Assembly (NCBI GenBank): GCA_041659585.1
Contig: JBAZXY010000072.1
Location: 1-6,834 of the forward strand
Length of the DNA stretch: 6,834 nt
Source: UBA8518 sp041659585
Lineage (GTDB): Bacteria; Patescibacteriota; Minisyncoccia; Moranbacterales; UBA2206
Direction: 5' to 3'
This document shows, one piece after another, positions 5,334 to 6,834 of the stretch. Under the pieces are notes generated by a model that was not told the DNA's origin, made no database searches, and saw nothing but the letters and a program-made list of their open reading frames with translations. The position numbers and the translations under genes were made by a program. Within the stretch, counting starts at the first letter, position 1, and every line of letters begins with the position of its first letter.

Positions 5334-5705
5334 ATGCATATTGCAAACAACATGCCCAAAAGCAAAACTATTAATCTCCATTATTTTTATGCCAAAATTG
5401 ATGCCGCTTTGAACATTATCTATGCCCAAGAAGACTTCTTTGTTAATGATATCCAAGATCTTTTGCGCATAAAAAATGGCCTTGACGTTCTTTCGTCTAT
5501 TTTTGAAACGGAAATCCATAATCGCGTGCTCTGGGCCAACACTCCGAGCATACTTTTCAATCCACTTCAGGCAAAAAAAATTACCCATGAAATTGATGTT
5601 ATTCAGGGACTGGAGAGCTATAATCATGCGTTAGACGAAGAAATTGATGATCTCCTCGATAATGTATTATTTCTTCTGCCGCCAATAACTTTAGTTCTTC
5701 AATGA
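5334..5705 (+). CDS. Small helical protein of unknown function
   Basis: I do not recognise this 123-residue protein. It has no signal peptide; it is mostly predicted helix, with a Lys/His/Tyr-rich N-terminus (KSKTINLHYFYAKID), a middle with alternating hydrophobic and charged residues, and an acidic helix (LDEEIDDLLDN, 100-110) running into a hydrophobic tail FLLPPITLVLQ. That tail is too short and Pro-broken for a sure membrane segment. It has no cysteine and no catalytic motif. Reality of the gene is supported by the perfect Shine-Dalgarno, the terminator right after the TGA stop, and the divergent setting. The frame stays open upstream to 5265, but those 23 codons would lie in the leader. 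A -10-like TATACT at 5271-5276 could be its promoter, although no good -35 is seen. A cytoplasmic regulator or small structural protein would fit, but this is a guess. Confidence 0.78.
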   Translation: MHIANNMPKSKTINLHYFYAKIDAALNIIYAQEDFFVNDIQDLLRIKNGLDVLSSIFETEIHNRVLWANTPSILFNPLQAKKITHEIDVIQGLESYNHALDEEIDDLLDNVLFLLPPITLVLQ

Positions 5706-5706
5706 A

Positions 5707-5750
5707 AAAACCCGCTACGCCAATCTGGGCCTAGCGGGTTTTCTTTTTGA
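5707..5750. terminator. Bidirectional intrinsic terminator between convergent genes
   Basis: AAAACCCGCTA (5707-5717) pairs perfectly with TAGCGGGTTTT (5732-5742); inside, after a C-C mismatch, GCC (5719-5721) can pair with GGC (5728-5730). The plus strand continues with CTTTTT and the minus strand with further T residues, so the same hairpin can end both the 123-aa gene, whose stop it directly follows, and the beta-propeller gene converging from the right, which stops at 5766. Confidence 0.92.
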
Positions 5751-5765
5751 GTCACTGTTTTGCAA

Positions 5766-6833
5766 TTACCAATCCGGCCATTCATCGCCATCGATGGATT
5801 TGGTGATATTGGTGAGCGCTGAGCCATCTACATTCAACGTATAGAGATTGGTGCCGATATTATGCCAATCACTGCCCACGCCATAAAAAACAATTTTCTG
5901 TCCGTCGGGCGACACTCTTGGGCGGTGATCGGGATTCACATTCACACTGGAAAGATGGGAAACTTGTTGCAGACCTATATCAGCATATTCTTTTTTATTC
6001 CCAGATAACCAATTAGCAACCAGCTTAGCATAGCTCACTTTCCAAATCTCCATTTGACTGGTGCGGTTGGAAAGAAAATAAATCGTTTGGCCATCCGGCG
6101 ACCAACCCGGCTCATGATCGCTCAAGTCTGGATCAGCTGAAGACAGCAATTCCCAGCGATCTGTGCCATCCACCTTAATCACTTGCAAGCGAAAATCGAT
6201 ATCCGTTCCTGCCTGATTATAGGAAAAAGCGATGACGTCACTCGTCGGCGACCAGCTCGGCCATAGGACCGTGCTCCCCCCTTCGGCAAACGTCAATTGT
6301 CGGATATTTTGACCATACATGTCCATCACAAACAAATTAGGGGTATTGTTTCGGTAGGATATATATGCCAGAGACTGACCATCTGGCGACCAAGTAGGAA
6401 ATTTATCATAACTGTCCCCAAACGTCAGCTGACGACTCACTGCTCCATCCGCGGTCATGATGAAAATATGGTCCCGATGATCAACATTCATCGCATAGGC
6501 AATGCGGGAATATTCCGGTGACCAAACTGGATGACTGATGAATTTTTCCACCGTTGTCAGGCGCACTTTGCCGGAGCCATCCGAATTCATAGTATATAAA
6601 TCATAATCGGCGCCTGTGGTCTCTCCCCGATCTGAAGAAAAAACAATTTTGCCCTTGTTTTCCGGATTGCCTCCAGTGGGTGGATTATATAATCGCTGAT
6701 AGAAAGCCTCATCTTCTCCAGATAATTTCTTGCCGTTATCATCCGTTATTTTATTATTAATTTGGCCACTCTCATTTTTGCCAGGAAAAAAAATCATCGC
6801 CAAAGCGCTAAGGAGAAAAATAGCTGCCAACAA
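5766..6833 (-). CDS. Exported PD40/TolB-like beta-propeller protein (5' end missing)
   Basis: The frame is open to the right edge. The first visible codon is TTG (6833-6831), probably an internal Leu, so the true start lies outside. The visible N-terminus LLAAIFLLSALAMIFFPG is a signal peptide or membrane anchor, with no lipobox Cys visible; a polar linker follows to about residue 60. The rest is a propeller of TolB-type PD40 repeats: WSPEYSRIAYA (104-114), WSPDGQSLAYIS (148-159), WSPTSDVIAFSY (194-205), WSPDGQTIYFLS (244-255), VSPDGQKIVFYG (307-318), each preceded by an LY.MN.DG or LF.MD-type strand. The opening GKIVFSSDRG (61-70) and closing GDEWPDW (349-355) would make a sixth blade shared by both ends. 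Blade five carries an extra loop of about 35 residues (266-303). Such propellers are binding platforms; E. coli TolB is periplasmic and works with Tol-Pal, but no tol/pal gene is visible, so the name tolB is not justified. Confidence 0.88.
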   Translation of the reverse strand: MLAAIFLLSALAMIFFPGKNESGQINNKITDDNGKKLSGEDEAFYQRLYNPPTGGNPENKGKIVFSSDRGETTGADYDLYTMNSDGSGKVRLTTVEKFISHPVWSPEYSRIAYAMNVDHRDHIFIMTADGAVSRQLTFGDSYDKFPTWSPDGQSLAYISYRNNTPNLFVMDMYGQNIRQLTFAEGGSTVLWPSWSPTSDVIAFSYNQAGTDIDFRLQVIKVDGTDRWELLSSADPDLSDHEPGWSPDGQTIYFLSNRTSQMEIWKVSYAKLVANWLSGNKKEYADIGLQQVSHLSSVNVNPDHRPRVSPDGQKIVFYGVGSDWHNIGTNLYTLNVDGSALTNITKSIDGDEWPDW

Positions 6834-6834
6834 A

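Noticed and set aside
5295..5627. Minus-strand open frame of 110 codons opposite the 123-aa gene
   Set aside because: The plus-strand frame has a perfect Shine-Dalgarno and its own terminator, while the minus-strand frame has neither.
5703..5705. TGA read as glycine, as in some Patescibacteria (Gracilibacteria, SR1)
   Set aside because: This TGA is followed at once by a terminator hairpin, and the other genes end in TAA or TAG without in-frame TGA, so the standard bacterial code fits.
1..6834. Mobile element, CRISPR array, tRNA or rRNA
   Set aside because: No transposase motif, terminal inverted repeats, regular repeat-spacer series, or cloverleaf/rRNA-like sequence was seen on either strand.

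Overview
The window looks like a piece of chromosome from a low- to mid-GC bacterium, most likely a member of the Candidate Phyla Radiation (Patescibacteria/Parcubacteria-like). The grounds are: short, mostly Shine-Dalgarno-poor genes; several small membrane-anchored or helical proteins of a style I associate with that group (a 67-residue coiled-coil plus membrane protein, a 251-residue protein starting with a PTWLGVVIIVI-type anchor, and a 280-residue orphan family); and TAA, TAG and TGA all working as stops. This lineage call is inference from memory of such proteins, not a computed result. No transposon, CRISPR array, tRNA or rRNA is visible.

Layout from left to right: (1) the 3' part of a plus-strand gene for an exported modular protein with the tail of a bacterial repeat domain, a beta-sandwich domain and a CHAP/NlpC-like cysteine hydrolase domain, ending at a strong terminator (about 1120-1157). 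(2) A run of minus-strand genes from 5191 down to 1172: a 67-aa coiled-coil/membrane protein, a RecQ-family helicase, a 29-codon remnant resembling the start of a HAD-like gene, a 280-aa orphan protein with a possible D...ExK nuclease core, a single-domain O6-methylguanine-DNA methyltransferase that keeps its catalytic cysteine, and a 251-aa membrane-anchored protein with four extracytoplasmic cysteines. (3) A divergent intergenic region (5192-5333) with repeated TCCCTTT motifs, leading to a plus-strand 123-aa helical protein that has the only textbook Shine-Dalgarno in the window. (4) A bidirectional terminator (5707-5750) shared with a convergent minus-strand gene for a secreted or anchored PD40/TolB-like beta-propeller, whose 5' end lies beyond the right edge.

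Functionally the middle block leans towards DNA maintenance: RecQ helicase, direct alkylation-damage reversal, and perhaps a nuclease-like orphan. The two edge genes are envelope or extracellular proteins. Several candidate promoters sit in front of individual minus-strand genes, so the run is probably several short transcription units rather than one tight operon. Base composition differs sharply between neighbours: recQ and the methyltransferase are much richer in G+C than the orphan genes beside them. This is the main hint of mixed ancestry. I see no clear new multi-gene system. The most interesting points are the gene remnant behind recQ, the D...ExK-like orphan, and the unusual domain make-up of the two repair proteins.
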